Assembly (NCBI GenBank): GCA_947503525.1
Contig: CANNEA010000003.1
Location: 310,001 to 374,000, forward strand
Origin: an uncultured Carboxylicivirga sp.
GTDB taxonomy: Bacteria; Bacteroidota; Bacteroidia; Bacteroidales; Marinilabiliaceae
Length of the DNA: 64,000 bases
Direction: 5' to 3'
Part shown: piece by piece, positions 63,229 through 64,000 of the stretch
How positions within the stretch are numbered: position 1 is the stretch's first letter
Layout: each line of letters starts with the position of its first letter
Position numbers and translations under genes: made by a program
The notes under the pieces: generated by a model
Database searches by the model: none
What the model was told of the DNA's origin: nothing
The model's input: the letters and a program-made list of their open reading frames with translations, nothing else

Positions 63229-63885
63229 ATGGCAAATCCTGGTAAAACTGAGTTATCTATTCTCGAAAGTTCACGCAACGTATTCTACAACGTTGAAACG
63301 CAGCCTAAAATTGCAAGCTATTTAAGTGAATTAGGTTATGATACTACCAAAATGGCTGAAGGAAAACCCTTCCTCGATGCTGCTATAGCACTTTATGATG
63401 CTAATCGTATGGAAACAAATGAAGCACGGGCTGCCTATGCAAGTTTCAATGAGCAATTAAGTGTTTTAAAGAAAAAGTATGCCCTCATACGTAAAAAAGC
63501 CAAAGTTGTATTTCATAAGGAACCACTTTTGATGGGCAGGTTAATGCTTAATGGTAAATTACCAGCTGTGTATGTTAATTACATGAGCACTGTTAACGTC
63601 TTTATTAAGGAAGTAAAAGGAGATGCCCAAGTTCAGGACATGTTAGCACGGCTCAAGGTTAGTTTAAATGATGTTGAAGAATTAGAGAATGAGTTGAAAG
63701 CTGTGGAATTGGCTCGCTTCAACTATCTACGGGAGGATGGTGAGTCTCAAAATGCTACTGAGCAAAAGGATAAGGCCTTTGCTAATTTAGAAAACTGGAT
63801 GAGTGATTTTTATCGGGTAGCTAAAATAGCTCTGGAGGATGAGCCCCAGCTACTGGAGGCCTTAGGCCTTACGGTTAAACGATAA
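63229..63885 (+). CDS. Helical orphan protein
   Basis: A 218-residue soluble, almost all-helical protein with no signal peptide. It opens MANPGKTELSILESSRNVFYN and contains repeated amphipathic helices with the segments YALIRKKAKVVFHKEPLL and ELENELKAVELARFNYL. The helical pattern in two halves may be a duplicated four-helix bundle. I do not recognise a family. A terminator follows 20 bases after the stop. Confidence 0.75.
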   Translation: MANPGKTELSILESSRNVFYNVETQPKIASYLSELGYDTTKMAEGKPFLDAAIALYDANRMETNEARAAYASFNEQLSVLKKKYALIRKKAKVVFHKEPLLMGRLMLNGKLPAVYVNYMSTVNVFIKEVKGDAQVQDMLARLKVSLNDVEELENELKAVELARFNYLREDGESQNATEQKDKAFANLENWMSDFYRVAKIALEDEPQLLEALGLTVKR

Positions 63886-63904
63886 GCATTTTAATAATGC
63901 TGAT

Positions 63905-63939
63905 AAAGCCTGTTTCATTGATTTGGAGCAGGCTTTTTT
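63905..63939 (+). terminator. Terminator after the helical orphan gene
   Basis: AAAGCCTG pairs with CAGGCTTT around a 16-base loop, followed by a run of T. Confidence 0.82.
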
Positions 63940-64000
63940 AATGCAATAAACATGGTGTTGGCCTATTAATTATGAGGCTTGTTAATGCGTTTTGCCAAGC

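Overview
The window looks like a chromosome segment of a marine or sediment Bacteroidota, most likely order Bacteroidales/Marinilabiliales. Clues are the AT-rich sequence, the near absence of Shine-Dalgarno sites, several -7 boxes of the Bacteroidota type TAnnTTTG, the gene order DUF1599 - BT_3928-type DoxX protein - tpiA, a two-component sensor with beta-propeller repeats, an exported GH3 enzyme, a GH77 enzyme with paired starch-binding domains, and a kinase-RapZ fusion beside a MurU-like gene. No rRNA, tRNA, CRISPR array, transposase or integrase was seen.

Layout. 1-9.0 kb (minus strand): edge of an exported protein, a propeller sensor kinase followed by prmA, the DUF1599/DoxX/tpiA operon and an exported M28 peptidase. 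9.05-9.12 kb: a compact inverted-repeat element that can fold into a closed stem around an H-type pseudoknot. 9.1-10.9 kb (minus): XRE/S24 regulator, PLD-type nuclease and a small membrane protein, transcribed away from an operator-like region. 11.0-20.9 kb (plus): YbjN/DUF2170-like protein, PspA/IM30, an NfeD/YqiJ-like OB-fold membrane protein with an Asp-Val repeat, a YqiK-type flotillin, a 1632-residue AAA+ 'DNA repair ATPase' and a TonB-like protein. I read this as a membrane-stress locus and the most interesting gene system here.

20.9-28.7 kb: PAS histidine kinase, argS, a membrane-anchored coiled-coil protein, a STAS/SpoIIAA-like protein, an orphan, an exported DsrE-like protein and ornithine aminotransferase. 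28.7-33.1 kb is accessory DNA. Two related repeats of about 160-200 bp have integron attC-type ends (GCCTAAC/GTTAGGC). Each small gene is bounded by a 5' GTTAG... motif complementary to the start of its own 3' repeat, as in integron cassettes. No integrase is present, so it resembles a CALIN (attC cluster lacking an integrase). 33.1-40.0 kb carries a Crp/Fnr regulator, YceI, SDR, a membrane protein, two AraC regulators and a sulfatase with an atypical active-site motif.

40.2-44.8 kb: DUF554, an AmgK-like kinase fused to RapZ-C, a small Cys-rich protein, a MurU-like nucleotidyltransferase (probably cell-wall sugar salvage) and NhaA. 44.8-53.4 kb: GntP permease, a coupled small ORF, GH3 enzyme, an ecdysteroid-kinase-like protein with an IMPase-family phosphatase, and MalQ. 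53.5-59.7 kb: one operon for an HlyD-RND-TolC efflux system plus a GNAT acetyltransferase. 59.8-64 kb: DMT permease, SRPBCC protein, an ATP-cone-restriction-endonuclease fusion, PAP2 phosphatase and a helical orphan. All assignments come from reading the sequence; no database search was run.
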